From assembly GCA_964057225.1 (NCBI GenBank), contig OZ059895.1, positions 15,491,001 to 15,555,000 of the forward strand: 64,000 nt of DNA, read 5' to 3'. The translations under genes and the position numbers were made by a program. The notes beneath the pieces were generated by a model. It did not search any database. It had not been told where the DNA came from and worked only from the letters and a program-made list of their open reading frames with translations. This DNA is from Auanema rhodensis (Eukaryota > Nematoda > Chromadorea > Rhabditida > Rhabditidae). Shown here piece after piece: positions 12,260-24,680 of this stretch. Numbering within the stretch: the first letter of the stretch is position 1; each line of letters begins with the position of its first letter.

Positions 12260-13729
12260 TTATTTTCGAGTTTTCTTTCTAACATATATAATGAAATTGA
12301 TTACTATACTTTCCATAAGATATATAACAGAAATGATAGATGTTCCAAGAAAAAGGACAGCTTGTCCACCAATCTGAAACAGTAATTTACGGTTAGAATT
12401 GAAGATTATTTTAATTTGCCTGTGAAATAAAGCTTGTAAAGGAAACCATCTTAATTTCTGAATAAAGTTCGTACTGAAATGAAAGATATTTGACTTTAAT
12501 GTATTTGAATTTGACTTGGCTATACTGCTGTTTCTGTCGATTCCCACGATCATAGATAGACAAGGGGGTATAGCACGGGTTAGCATATATGCATATGGAA
12601 TGTTTAAACTTTGAACCATTGAACACTTCATCTGATTTGAAACCGCCTTAGAGTTTTCCAGGAAAGATGGGAATTTGACAGAAACAGCATTATAGCTTTT
12701 AGATAAATGATCTTACCATAAGATCTGTAAAGTAAATATCAATAGTATAGCTGTTAGTTGATAGTATACCATGCTTTTCCGAATACTTGTAGATATAGTC
12801 CCAACGATCGCAATTCAAATTACACTATAACAGCATTATTAATCATATTTAGCAATATGTTTCAATGTAATAAACCTTATATTTTACATTTGTAGCTGTA
12901 ACTAATTGATTGTAGATTGGAATAACCGTGCTAGGATGACAGATTGGTAGTCCTTCAGATATTTTTAAATCTCTTAGATAAGGCAATGTACAATGATGTG
13001 GCTCAGCCAAGTTTTCTCGAATCCAATTATTTACAAAACACGTTGATCTACCTTAAGTAGTAACTTTTTAAGATGTTGCTTAACAATAGCTCTTATGCTA
13101 GGTGCTAAGAATGAAAAATAAGTAGAAGCTAAGCTTTGAATTCCATACTTCAAGTTGGAATTTTACAGTTTTTCCGCACAAAGTTTGATGGAAAGACAAA
13201 AAAATTTATATTTTCCTACTAAAAATTCAGATTTATGATGTACGATGCTACAAACCTCGTAGATTATCACCAAAGTTACATGTATCGTTTCGATGTAACA
13301 TACGAATCTTTCGAGCTCTTATAGATATTTGACCAAATGCAACTACATTATAATAATAACGGGGAATAAAATAGATTTCAGGATACCAGTCACCCATATA
13401 GAATACATATTGCTTCTGAATAATTTGAACAAAACTATGAGTAAAACATGAGAATAATGATGAAAATACCTGCAATTCTTGAGTAGCTAGAAGGCTACCT
13501 GGCTTAGTGAATTGCAAACGAAGCTTGTCCTTCTCACTAGTACCCGTCTGTTTTAATGGATCTAATCTTATACATCTAAATTAAATTATACTAATTTATA
13601 TGATATAGTTAGAGATTATTCATACTTTCCTCGTAACATGACATAGTGAGGTTTAAAGTTTTTACAACAATCAAATGATACGCCACTCATTGAGCAATTC
13701 TTGAGAATCTGAATGTTAAACAATATGAG

Positions 13730-13771
<42 letters not shown>

Positions 13772-14585
13772 ACTTACGTGTTCACATTTGACTCCATGCT
13801 CATTGAAAACGAAATTAAAAAGTTGTTCAAGAGTTCGATTACCTTGCCATCGAATGAACATTCTACTAGATTCTTCAATACTACTTTGAGATAGAGTTTC
13901 TAGACCGGAATTCTGTAATCCCGATCCAGCTATGTAATAGGTTAATAAATTTTTTTTCTGTTCCAGTGTTATATTACCAACTCGATCAGTAATATCTATA
14001 AAATATTTGACAAATATCATATTTTTCACGAAAAGAAGAAGAAGAAGAAGAAGAAAGCGAGACCTCGATAGATAGGACGCAATTCAAGATTATCTGGATT
14101 CTTGGGGCACACATGAATGGACGGCATATTCAGGCTGCTATTCTATATAAGCTCAAAATCAAAATTTTTCGTTTTTGTTTCTTTAAAAAAGAAAAAAGAA
14201 AGAAAGAAAAAGCATGTACCTGTATAATGCTGATACGTGTTGTTGTTTGAAAATCTTTGTAATCTTTTGCCATAATGACAGAAAAATATATGGCAACACC
14301 TAAGATGGCCAACATCAATAAAATCCAAAATAAACGAGTAAAACGTCGCGTCTGAATACGTCAACTTTCAAATAATTTTTTAAAAAATTCAAAATATATA
14401 TATTGAATAGTTATAGATTACGTTTAATATTTTCTGAAGGCCATGGATTGGCTTAGCTGATCCATGTGTATAGCTTGTGCACTTGTACGTATTCTCATCC
14501 TCATCTCGTCTTGTCTCCGATATTTGAATAGTAGAAATTGTTGGATAACTATAGTATGTTTCATAAGTTTTATAATCAAGTTGTA
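12260..14585 (-). CDS. DEG/ENaC sodium channel subunit (5' end not found)
   Basis: Exons in transcript order: 14585-14422, 14351-14220, 14142-14064, 13995-13778, 13708-13626, 13575-13470, 13415-13256, 13051-12876, 12824-12717, 12533-12516, 12473-12447 and 12373-12260. This gives about 461 codons with consistent phases. The N-terminal side has the gating His-Gly (TSYTHGSAKPIHG). TM1 follows (LFWILLMLAILGVAIYFSV), then the post-M1 motif MPSIHVCPKNPD. The large extracellular domain has FDCCKNFKPHYVMLRGKC and the Cys-rich region CHPSTVIPIY...CNLNCDRW. Pre-TM2 and TM2 read IGGQAVLFLGTSIIS, with the G-x-S filter (GTS) of the family. The cytoplasmic tail is very short (YVRKKTRK). The glutamate usually found just after the filter segment is a tyrosine here. 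The first exon(s) should lie between 14586 and about 15350 but could not be fixed. The 18-nt exon 12533-12516 is the weakest part. Confidence 0.9.
13734..13768. repeat. (CT)n tract inside a DEG/ENaC intron
   Basis: A CT run of about 35 bp lies within the short intron 13709-13777. On the coding strand it reads as (GA)n close to the donor. Confidence 0.85.
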
Positions 14586-15866
14586 CTCAAGTTTTAAAAT
14601 GAAAAAATTAAGATTTTAATCAATATTTATTAAAGTTTTTATGATATTTGAGTACATATTTTTGATATAAAATAAATGAAAATCTTACGGAAATCCATTT
14701 CGAGGAGATAGATGATACATGAGAGTTTTTTTTTTAAGAATAAAGTGAAAAGTACAACAGATACATGAATAGAATATCTAGAAATGGATGAACTGCGTGT
14801 AGACAAGAAATTTGAAATTTGAGAATATGCTCATGATCTTCAATGCGATGCTACAACCCCACTCTTCCCCCGCAACATAAGTCACACAAGCGAGATATGA
14901 TACTTCATATCTCATTGTACTATTTATGAATTAAAAGCCATTATAAGGTATACCTTATTAGATATATACATCCAAATGTATACATTCAATATATATAATC
15001 AATACTGTTCCTGAGAATTTTTCATTTCAAATGTTTATGAAAGGCAAATAAGACTTTTCTATCCGCAGCCCACCCCCCCCCCTCCCTCCTTTGCTCTCCT
15101 CCTTCCTGGCCTACTTGAAGCTCAAGCTCTTGCCCCACCATCATCCTTTTCACTTATAAGTCTGTCCTACTACTAACTTGTATACATACGTTTATGTGTT
15201 CTATCTATCAACGTTGTACAACACAACCCATCAGTTGATGGATGTTATCGTTCTGATGTCGTTTGCAGACAAGAAGTACGGGGAAGAGAATGGAAGAGTA
15301 GTTGCGGGTAGGATAGATAGTGCTTAGTAGTCGTTAAGTTCAACTACAGTGTTACTTGCTGTCTGCAACACAAAAACATTAGAAATTTGAAAAAAAAACA
15401 AAGTACATTAGAAGTTTAATTGCCATAGATTTGTATGTCAAATCAATAACAAGATAAATGATTGTATAAAGAAGAAGAAGAAGAAGAAATCTATCTATGT
15501 GACCGTCTATAAGTGATGTTTCATTCCAGATGTGATGATGAATGATTTGGATAGAAGAAGGTGAAGCACGGGAAAGTGACAAACTTTTAGTTGAATTAAT
15601 GTTTTTTTTTATTTTTAAGAATAGAAAACTATTCAAATATCTCTAGATTATATGAAAAATAAAATTTTTCTGTGTTTTTTGATGTTTTAAATTATAAGAA
15701 ATATTTATTGATACTCCATTCATATGGTATAGATTACAGAGATTATTGATTGAAAATGAAATTATTTAGTTTTTATACTAATAATATTCAAAAAATTTAT
15801 TTTATTTATTAATAAAAAGCAATATTTGAATATTTATATTTTACAAAAATATCACTTTTTTGCAGT

Positions 15867-16163
15867 TTGACGATGATGACCGTAGTCTATTGGATGATAC
15901 TACATCAAAGTACGGTAGTTGACAACTCATGTGGTTGTTGGTGGTCGTTATTGTTGATACTTATGGATGTGAAATGTAAGGGGTGTAGACATCTGGTGGT
16001 CGTGGACTCATCTGGCAACAATAACGATGACGATGAAGATGGAGAAGATGGAGGAGATGGAGAAGATGGAGAAGCTCTCAGAAAAAGAAAAGTTTTCGAT
16101 TCGTCGACACGAGAATATCAGTCAATTTCCAAGATGCTCAATACGATGCACAGACGATTCTAA
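15867..16163 (+). CDS. uncertain ORF with acidic tract and basic KRK motif
   Basis: This is an open frame of 98 codons upstream of the T-box gene. Its second half reads DDDEDGEDGGDGEDGEALRK followed by RKVFDSS, so an acidic stretch runs into a basic patch of nuclear-localisation type. An alternative reading in another frame from 15866 (FDDDDRSLLDDTTSK) follows a good TTTTTGCAG acceptor, so the true exon structure is unclear. It may be a separate short gene, an upstream T-box exon, or a chance product of a GAT/GGA-rich repeat. No family was recognised. Confidence 0.2.
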   Translation: MTMMTVVYWMILHQSTVVDNSCGCWWSLLLILMDVKCKGCRHLVVVDSSGNNNDDDEDGEDGGDGEDGEALRKRKVFDSSTREYQSISKMLNTMHRRF

Positions 16164-16552
16164 TTCAGCTATTTGAACTGTGAATGTGTGCGAATTGCTG
16201 TAGCTGCTACTACAACGGCAGCAGCTACAGCAAGACAGCTCACATCGTTGTCGGCATCTGATTCTGATATGTCATCAACTATCAACTGACGTCCTCATTT
16301 CTTTTCTCGATTCAACACTTGAGTTCAATTTTCATTCGTTGAGAATGTGTCTTGTGCTATATCCTCTTGTCCTCTTTTTCTACCGTATCATCGCAGTTTT
16401 GTTGGAATTTTCCCAAGTTGTGAAATGCTTTAAAGAAGTTTTAACAATTCTCCACGATGTTAAATAATAATTTTCAAAGTTCTATAGTTAGAGACATTTA
16501 TAATCTACAAATATCTTGCAATTATAATTCTTTATAATTATTTTTAAGAGAA

Positions 16553-17932
16553 ATGAAGAAATTTTCAATTGAATATTTATTATCAAATGCTGCTGGATCA
16601 TCAAAATCAAATAACATATCATCATTGTCATCATTATCATCATCATCAACATCGTCGTCGTCGTCTTCCTCTTCTTCTTCCTCTTCTGTTTCTTCGACAT
16701 CATCAGCAGTTGCAATCGAAAATATACAAGTTGCCTTGGAAGGGCATCTGTTATGGCGCAAGTTTCATATGCTGGGAACTGAGATGATTGTAACGAAAAG
16801 TGGAAGGTATGTCATCCATTAAATATTTCAATCATATCTATGATTTTCATCATTAAAGATAAATAATAATAATAATAATAATAATAATATGGATTTACTA
16901 TATCATATCATCAGATAATAGAAAAAAGTAAAAACGAATTGAAGAACATAACTTATTGAAATTAATTAAACTCTTTGTAATATTATAATATTAAAATTAT
17001 ATTGATTAGTTTTTAATTAGTACAAATTTCGAATTTCAAAAGTAGACCTTTAAACGTTTACGTGAGTTTAAACGTGAGTGGATTTACACGTGAACATACA
17101 CGTGAACATACACGTGAATGTACACGTAAACGTGAGCTTACTTCTCTCATTTTGAGTTTAACTGATGCATTAAGCGGTTGTATTATTTATAATTTCATAT
17201 AATAATCATAATTTATTCATTTTACAGGCGCATGTTTCCAACATTAGCAGTTTCTATATCAGGCTTAGATCCTAATGGCTCCTATTCGCTAATGGTTGAT
17301 CTAGAATCATTAGATAGTAAACGATATCGATATTCATTTCATCAGAGTAAATGGACAGCAACAGGACCAGGTTAGAGCATTCAAGCTGCTGCTGATCTTC
17401 AGTGGTTTTCATACATTCGTTCTTTTCTTTGTTTTTGTTTAGGTGAAGTAGAGTTGCCTTGTCGCACATTTGTCCATCCTGACAGCCCAGCTAGTGGAGC
17501 TCATTGGATGAAAGGAGTGACATCATTTGATAAAATCAAATTAACCAATAATCAAATGGATAATAATGGCTATGTAAATAATAATTTATATGTGTATAAT
17601 CATATAATATGTGTATAATTTATAGATTATTGTAAATTCTATGCATCGTTATCGTCCACGCATTCATATTGTTCGTCACGACACCATGCTACAACGAAAA
17701 ACTTTTTTTTTCGAAGAAACTTCCTTTATAGCCGTTACAGCATATCAGAATCATCGAGTAATGCTAATATAACTTCTATAAACATCTATGTCATTTCCAG
17801 ATAACATCGCTCAAAATAGAATCAAATCCATTTGCTAAAGGATTTCGGGAATGTGAATTGGATGAAGCACGTCTACTACCTTTTCTACTTCCATTCTATA
17901 ATTTAGCTTTTCCCATCAAAAAGGCTTCATAG
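16553..17932 (+). CDS. T-box transcription factor, compact, with N-terminal eh1 motif
   Basis: Exons: 16553-16806, 17228-17370, 17443-17573, 17626-17757 and 17801-17932. They total 792 nt, giving 263 aa. The start ATG gives [12 protein letters not shown], in which FSIEYLL fits the Groucho-binding eh1 repressor motif. A serine run of about 25 residues follows. The DNA-binding T-box then spans almost the rest: [68 protein letters not shown] and [20 protein letters not shown]. The block ends FAKGFRE. Only about 20 residues follow it. The [18 protein letters not shown] block is closest in memory to the Tbx1/Tbx10 (org-1, mls-1) class, although the Tbx20 class shares parts. The class call is tentative; the T-box call is firm. 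Confidence 0.93.
16865..16889. repeat. (AAT)n microsatellite in T-box intron 1
   Basis: A run of eight AAT/ATA triplets in the 421-bp first intron of the T-box gene. Confidence 0.85.
17055..17185 (+). promoter_or_regulatory. CACGTG-rich cluster plus AGCGGTTGTATT element in T-box intron 1
   Basis: Seven or more ACGTG/CACGT cores are packed into 17055-17140, including three near-tandem copies of ACACGTGAACAT. About 35 bp later comes GCATTAAGCGGTTGTATT. The layout matches 6644-6783. The position inside intron 1 would suit an enhancer or an intronic small RNA gene. Neither can be shown from sequence. Confidence 0.3.
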
Positions 17933-19915
17933 ACTTCGTATAATGATCATTCTCTTAACTATACATATAATATGAGAATCAGTCCTTTTATTCAAAATGC
18001 ATTTCCATGAATTATTTCCATTTCAAAACACATAATATACGCATATTTGGAAATTCTCATTCATTAACGTGAACATAAAGTAAGAAGTCTGTGTGCCTTT
18101 TCTCGTCAGCTAGTCATCAACTAATCATGTATTTTCACACAAATTTGAACTATTTCTCAATGATGTCATCAGTCATTATAACGAAGCAAAAACTGTCTAC
18201 TTTTCCATTATCAATGATCGATAAAGTATCATCATAAAAGATGTCTTCTAGTCACAACAAATGACATTCATTTTAAGATATTGACAAGATAAATTGATGG
18301 AGTAGCTTCTCTATGTCTTAGTCTCAAATCTTCCCGTTTTCCCCTCTTCTTTCACTCTCTCTCTCTCTCTCTCTTTTCTTTTTTTTTTCTTACGAATTTA
18401 CGTACACCAATCTGATTTTTTTTTTTGACTTTTCAACGAAAATAAAATAACAAAATGCCATCAAATGCCATAATATGAATGATTACATCGGTCATTTCAT
18501 ATGTTATATATAGTAAAAAGTATCTGTGAGAATGTATATTGGTTGAATAAATCTTCAGGATGGAAAATAATAGTTTCAGGACCATTTTTACTTTTAAGCT
18601 CAGAGTTTTTGCCACGACAAACTTGGATATAAAACTTAACTTTCACGTATTCTATGACATATTCGACAAACATTAATTGTAGATTTCTAAATGTAGTATG
18701 TTTTAAGCTTTCTTAAATGAATTTTTTAAATGCTTTGGTGGTCTTTTTGCTTGTCGGTCCCCAAATGACGAGTTTGCCAGGATGGATGAATGATGATTCC
18801 AGCTGCTGCTTTTCATTCAAGTCACTGAAGTCTGAAGTCTATAATGATAGAAAACGAAACGAAAAGAATGACCTTAAACATGTGAAATTAAAGAGAAATA
18901 GATTGTAAGATGAGCTGGAAAATCATAGAGAGATTATGAGTATGAAGAGATACAAGCTGGCAGAGATGAGCAGAGACAGCTTGTAATGTGTGTGCTTTTC
19001 CTTCGTCTGTGAGCCTGATAACTTCCATCCATCATATTCATCGAGCTCAACTATCTTCTAATAGTTAGCTGAAGGCTTCACTCGCAAACGTTATCAACAT
19101 TGACAACCATTGCAACAGCTTTTTAAAAAAATATTTTTCTTCCACTGTTTGTGCTTAGATTTGGTCACATTTTTGGAGAATTATGCTTTGGCAAAGTTAG
19201 ATCATTTCGGGTAATTTCGTTGATTTTCATCAGTTTTTGTCTTACAATTTCACTTTTTAGGTTTTATAGTCTCTTGAACCCTTTATAGTTCTGTAGGAAC
19301 TCTCATAACTATGAGCATATTTCCTGTTTATGCAAATGAACAAAGTAATTCATCATCTAGCTTGTCAGTTGAAGAGCATGTTGCCTAATCTGATGACCGT
19401 TTCGGCAACTAATCGGTTGCCTTTGAAGTAAAATCTGTGCCCAGCTGGAATAAAGGATACAGACATGACTATACCAAAGCGATAGCTTTCACAAGTCATT
19501 TCGCAGCTTTTGCACACTACCACCCCCTGTGGTTTTCAGCTCCTGATGGCGTCAACTTTGAGTTTGACTGTCTAATCCGTCTTCAATCAGTCTAATCTCT
19601 AAGGCATATGCACGTGTGAGCATGAAGTGCAGTCCTTTTCCAAGTAATGGAGAGAGGCCTAGATAAGACATAAGAGCTAATAGACCTGTGACGAGGCCAT
19701 ACAAACGAGCGAGGAACACGAAGACGATGATCAGTTGCAAAGGATTCTCATTCTGTCAGGTGATCCGTCTTCTGTTCTACTGTCCTTCATGCCGGCAACC
19801 CTTTTGTCTCCGGTATTCTTTTTTTGATAAAAAAACAACAAAACGAACAAGAACCCAGTATACACATAGCCTACTTTCTCGTTTTCTCAAATTCCAGAAA
19901 AGATAAATGTCGATT

Positions 19916-19916
<1 letters not shown>

Positions 19917-19978
<62 letters not shown>
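19917..19978. repeat. (GA)n microsatellite
   Basis: An uninterrupted GA run of about 60 bp. Apparent ORFs of Glu-Arg or Ser-Leu across it are artefacts of the repeat. Confidence 0.9.
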
Positions 19979-19982
<4 letters not shown>

Positions 19983-20869
19983 TATACATTACCTGTATTG
20001 AGTCAACAAACAATGTCAACGCTTCTTTTACGTAATGTCAACAAAGGTTACGAGATTTTTGAGATCATAACCGTTTTTTAGCTTTTTTCTTGCGGAAACA
20101 AAGAGAATGAAAACATGCTGATTACTTAACCTAAACACACATATCCATCTTTCAAAACATAAGTTATATCATTCAGCAGTTGGTTCATATGCTTTCACTT
20201 GTTCCGAACATCGAGCGGTTGTCCTCGTTATGTTAGTAACAGTTGTTTTTTCTTTATAAGCCATCATCCAATAAGCTTCATTGAGAATCATAGAAATTGT
20301 TTGAGAATAAAGAAGAAATAACCCTTAATAGAGATGTCATCATCGTTCTTTCTTTCATGTAGAAACAGTTTTTTTTTATTTCTTTCACATATATCTGATA
20401 GTTATAATACCGCTCTCATTATCCAGCCTATAATTAAGTCAATTTTGTCATCAACTTGACCGCTAGCCGATCCCGACCTTTTGAGCACTTCAATAGCCTT
20501 ATTATAGATTATTATTATTATTTTGAAGTCTGACAGCTGACCAGAGCATGCCGGATATTCTCATTTAATGAAATTATTGTGTTTTTTCTTCCCAAAATTC
20601 AGAAGCAGCAGAAACAAACAAAAAAAAATTATTTGAAAAGAAAATTTCAGCTTTCAAATCATGTATGTATCCAATAAATATTATTTTATATTTATGGATT
20701 TATGGAAAACAAACAAAACAACAACAAATTTAAGAAATTCAAAAGAAACATAGACAGACACATGAACATCTGCTTTTTCTAATTTTCTCGAGAAACTTGG
20801 TGCATTCGTGAGAAAGATTCAGCAGTTTGAACTTTAAAAATCAGGCAATCATAACAGTTGCACGTGCAG

Positions 20870-20985
20870 CATACGTGAACACAACGTGTTATTCATTTCG
20901 TTTGATGTGCGCATGAAGAGCGGTCGGGTTTATGATGCACAGAACAAGCTGTGTTGCACTCAAACTGGTAAGGACTAAGCAACTA
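20870..20985 (+). promoter_or_regulatory. candidate snRNA-type promoter block
   Basis: Three ACGTG cores are followed by GAAGAGCGGTCGGGTTT (20915 onward). Next comes the 13-mer TGTGTTGCACTCA at 20950-20962, identical to one in the U2 5' flank. It is followed by AACTGGTAAGGACTAAG, which contains a splice-donor-like GGTAAG. By analogy with U2, transcription might start near 20979. The resemblance is short, and no snRNA body or clear Sm site was identified downstream. Confidence 0.25.
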
Positions 20986-23902
20986 AGCTGCAAGTTGAAT
21001 GGAAAACACACATAAATAATTCTTTTCAAATATTTTATAAAGAGCATAGTTTAGTAAATGATAGCATAGTTAAGCATTTCATGTGGTTATGGAACGGCTA
21101 TTTGTATAAATACATCGTAAACATCTAATTTATAATTTATATTCAATTAGTTCCCCCCTTAAATCATTTTGTGATTCATCTCTGGCGAGAAGGTGTGATA
21201 ATGCGGGATAGTAAGGCGCATCCATCCTGATAGTGACGTCGGCAAGACTCTGTTGATCAGAAGAAGATGATGATGTTGATTAACTCCCTTTTTCTCTCTT
21301 AGTTTTTGTCTTTATTCCCTTTCTTTTACTTCATTACTACACAATACTGTCAACCTCATCTCAGTAGATCAAAGAACTGCCGACTTAGTGTATATGCCAA
21401 ACCAGCTGCCTATCTACTGTGTCGTTCTCATTCGCATTCTCTCTCTCTCTCTTTCTCTTTTTGCTGTCTTTCTCTTCTCCCTCTCTCATACACATTGTTT
21501 CTCTATCTCTCGCTATCTTTGGGGGTCTGAGCAGTCTTTGCAACTGTCAAACCAGACGAGACTTTGATAGAAACGAGAGAACAGGACAATGGAAATGATG
21601 ATGTCGGGATGAGGACATCAAAGAGATTATTCTAATAGACTAGAGAGGTGATAACTATAATTGAATATGTTTTACTCATGTTCAATATACTATATGATAT
21701 GTCCATAGATTATGCTATGAAGCTTTAACAATCTTGAATACATATGAGCTTCTTATAGAATATACAATATCCACCAAGATATAGACCACAAACCGATATA
21801 TCTTGATATCAGCCATTGAAACCCCTTGTTTTCTCTTTCTCTCTTTCTCTAAGTATATACATAATCAGCATAGTTACATCGTCATCTGTGAAATGGTATG
21901 GTGTTTGATGAACAATAGGCAACTGGTAACTGTTTGAAGATTTTTCGTTAAAACAAAGATCCCCCCTTTTCTCTCTCTCTCGATTTAGTGGTAATAGACA
22001 AATTGAAGATATTATAAGCTTATCCATAAAGTTTGTTAACAACCTTTGACCATGTTCTGACCGGTAATGTTTACTTAGGTAGCATTATCCGTATATTGTT
22101 CCGAAAAGTCGGATCATGAATGATCCTTTTATCTTTCTTCAAACATAAACTTATTATATTACACAGAGCATGATCATATAATTAGTATATCAGTATACAG
22201 GAAAACATGAATCAAAGGAAAGCAGCAAGAGAGATTGAGAGAGAGAGAGAGAGAGAGATGAGCTACTTCTTCTACCTCATCATCATCATCATCATCTTTG
22301 TCTTTGTCTTCTTTCAATTCACACAGACGAATACCGTACTTTCATCGATATACATACATGCCGTCGTCGTGATGATTGTTAGAACAGAAAATCGGACAAT
22401 ATCTGTAAGATATACGTATAGTAAAGGAATGATTTTCATTTGAGATAATGATGTGGAGAGACGGCTATCGTTTTACGTTTCATCGGTCAGGCACACCATG
22501 CCAATAGCAGAAAGTCAACGATTAACTTACAATAAAAGTTTTTTTATACTAATTATATGATATAGTTATTAATTATTATTACAATAGAAACTATGTTTAA
22601 TCTTGTAATACATCTTCTTCGACTTCTCTTCTTTTCCTTTTTTTTTTGTCGAAAAAAAAAGAAGAAAAGATGGATGATTGAGCAATATCATTACTTATAT
22701 AAATTATAATAAAAGTATATACATATAGTAAACATATATTCTAAGATATTTCTTTGAAATAGCATAGTTAAGTCCTATTTCAGTATATTCAAACGTATAC
22801 AACATTGAAAAATACCGTATCCTGTTGGGTTCTCTGGCTTTAAACCTGATGGAGTATTGTGTGTATGTGGTAGTCAATGTGCCAGCTCTTTTCAGTATAT
22901 AGATGAATCATATTCATTCATTAAATGTTATTTGTTGTTGTTTGTTTGTTTGATTGTTTGTTTATTTTTTGAATAAATAACAGCTTAATAAGGCTTAAAA
23001 TGATTTTCATTTTTCATATAAACATCAATGACAATAGAAATTATGAGAAGAATTCATATAATTTGCAAATGAAGTTTGTAGTTATGCATTTCACCGAAGC
23101 AGGTGAGCAGAAGAGAATATTTGGATGAGTCATATATGATAGAGAGATACAGGTTTTTGAGCATGAATTGATCAATTTATAGGAGATTTTCAATAGTTCT
23201 TAGCATTAAATTCATATAAATCACATATATCTTTATAGAAAATGAAGAAAAAACTACATTGTACTTGGAGAGAAGAGTCTGAACATCAGCTATATCTCAA
23301 TGAAATATGCGATGTATAGATAGTATAGTTTGTATAAAAAGTCTCATAATTAGTTAGAAGATTCAATTCAAACAGTTTCGAGAACATATATTCGGATATG
23401 TGATGTATGTCTGTGTGTATGTGTGAGTGAGTGTGTGTAACAGGCTTTTCCTTCACAATCATAATGTTTCTTTGGAGAAGACTGAACAGAGGCAGTTAAG
23501 TTTCAAGATGAAGCTACAACTAGTAGCTCTATCATGATTGAGTTGAGAAAGAGAATGAGAGCAAAAGATAGAGAAAGAGAGAAAAAATTGGGAATAAAGG
23601 GCTGCAGAAGGAAGGGAGTGAGTGAGAAAAAGGGAAAATATCATGATCACCTGCTCTCACAAGAAGTTACCCGAATTTCAAATATTTGTATGTTGATGTA
23701 TGTAAGGAAATTATTAATTATATAATAAAGATTTTGAAGAATCTGGTTGCGTTTTGGTCATCTTTCCTATGATTTCTGGATATATCGATCAGCTTGCTGC
23801 TGTTATCCTCTCACTTATACTTCTAGACTTTTTCTGTTTTGCCTCCTTCTCCTTCCTGATGTTTCATATTCTTACAATCTCCTTCAATCATGCTTCCTCC
23901 CT

Positions 23903-23908
<6 letters not shown>

Positions 23909-23946
<38 letters not shown>

Positions 23947-23953
23947 CTCTCTC
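23909..23953. repeat. (CT)n microsatellite
   Basis: A CT run of about 40 bp. The surrounding pyrimidine-rich DNA yields overlapping Ser/Leu-rich frames that I do not consider genes. Confidence 0.9.
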
Positions 23954-24680
23954 CCCTGGTTTCTTTCACTCTTTTTCCATTTTTTGCATAATTTTATCAT
24001 TTTTCCCACGATTTGCAGGATATGCCATACTACTTCCGCTTCTATCATACTAATGACAAAACGTTTTCGTCATTAAACGGCGAATTTCTGACGAAAAAAA
24101 AAGGAAAAAGAGGAAAAGAAATTTGTAAATCATACAGACAGATCGACAGGCAGTTGGAGAGAAAAAGCGACTTGCAATAGTCCGATGATGTGTAGAATAC
24201 TGTAGATGAAATGAAGTTGAGAGAGAAAGAGAGAGGGAGAGAGGCCGAAATAAAGATAGAGAGAGAGATTGAAAGAGAGAGAGAAAAGAATGAAAAGAAG
24301 AACTAAAGATAATTTGATTTTCTAGGAAGGAATGAAGGAAGGAAAGGAGAGGGGTGGGGGGGGGGGGGTTAACTATCGTTTGGGTGGCTATGTCATTTTC
24401 AATTATAATCAGACTTAAACAGACAGTTTTCATCTCGAACTTTTTTTTGCGGAGGCGGAGGAGAAGAGGGGTTCTGTTCTTCTCAATTGCTTAAGAAGGT
24501 TATAGAAATATGGCCAAGTTTCTTAGTATAAAAATCGAAAAAGCGATTTATGGGCAGTAGAAGAGAAGAATAGGTTGAAGATGTCGCAGCAAAGGCCTTC
24601 TATGTGCATGTTTGTTGAGGAAATGATTGGTCCAAACACGAAAAATTCAAAAACAAATAGAAATTTCGGTATAATCCTAT

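Larger units (their letters stand above)
17933..24680. other. largely non-coding interval between T-box and Hox1 genes
   Basis: This is 6.7 kb without a confident gene. It holds GA/CT tracts (18354-18374, 19917-19978, 22236-22258, 23909-23953), a G run at 24355-24368 and the snRNA-promoter-like block around 20.9 kb. A 63-codon frame at 18717-18908 begins with a signal-peptide-like stretch (MNFLNALVVFLLVG), and a 62-codon minus-strand frame at 19552-19740 is hydrophobic. Neither has supporting splice or family evidence. Confidence 0.5.

Noticed and set aside
18717-18908. 63-codon ORF with signal-peptide-like start
   Set aside because: The N-terminal hydrophobic run is suggestive. However, there is no cleavage-site support, peptide-repeat pattern, splice context or family match, so it is mentioned only as part of the spacer.
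19552-19740. 62-codon hydrophobic minus-strand ORF
   Set aside because: It could encode a membrane segment, but there is no neighbouring exon, no conserved motif and no gene-end signal.
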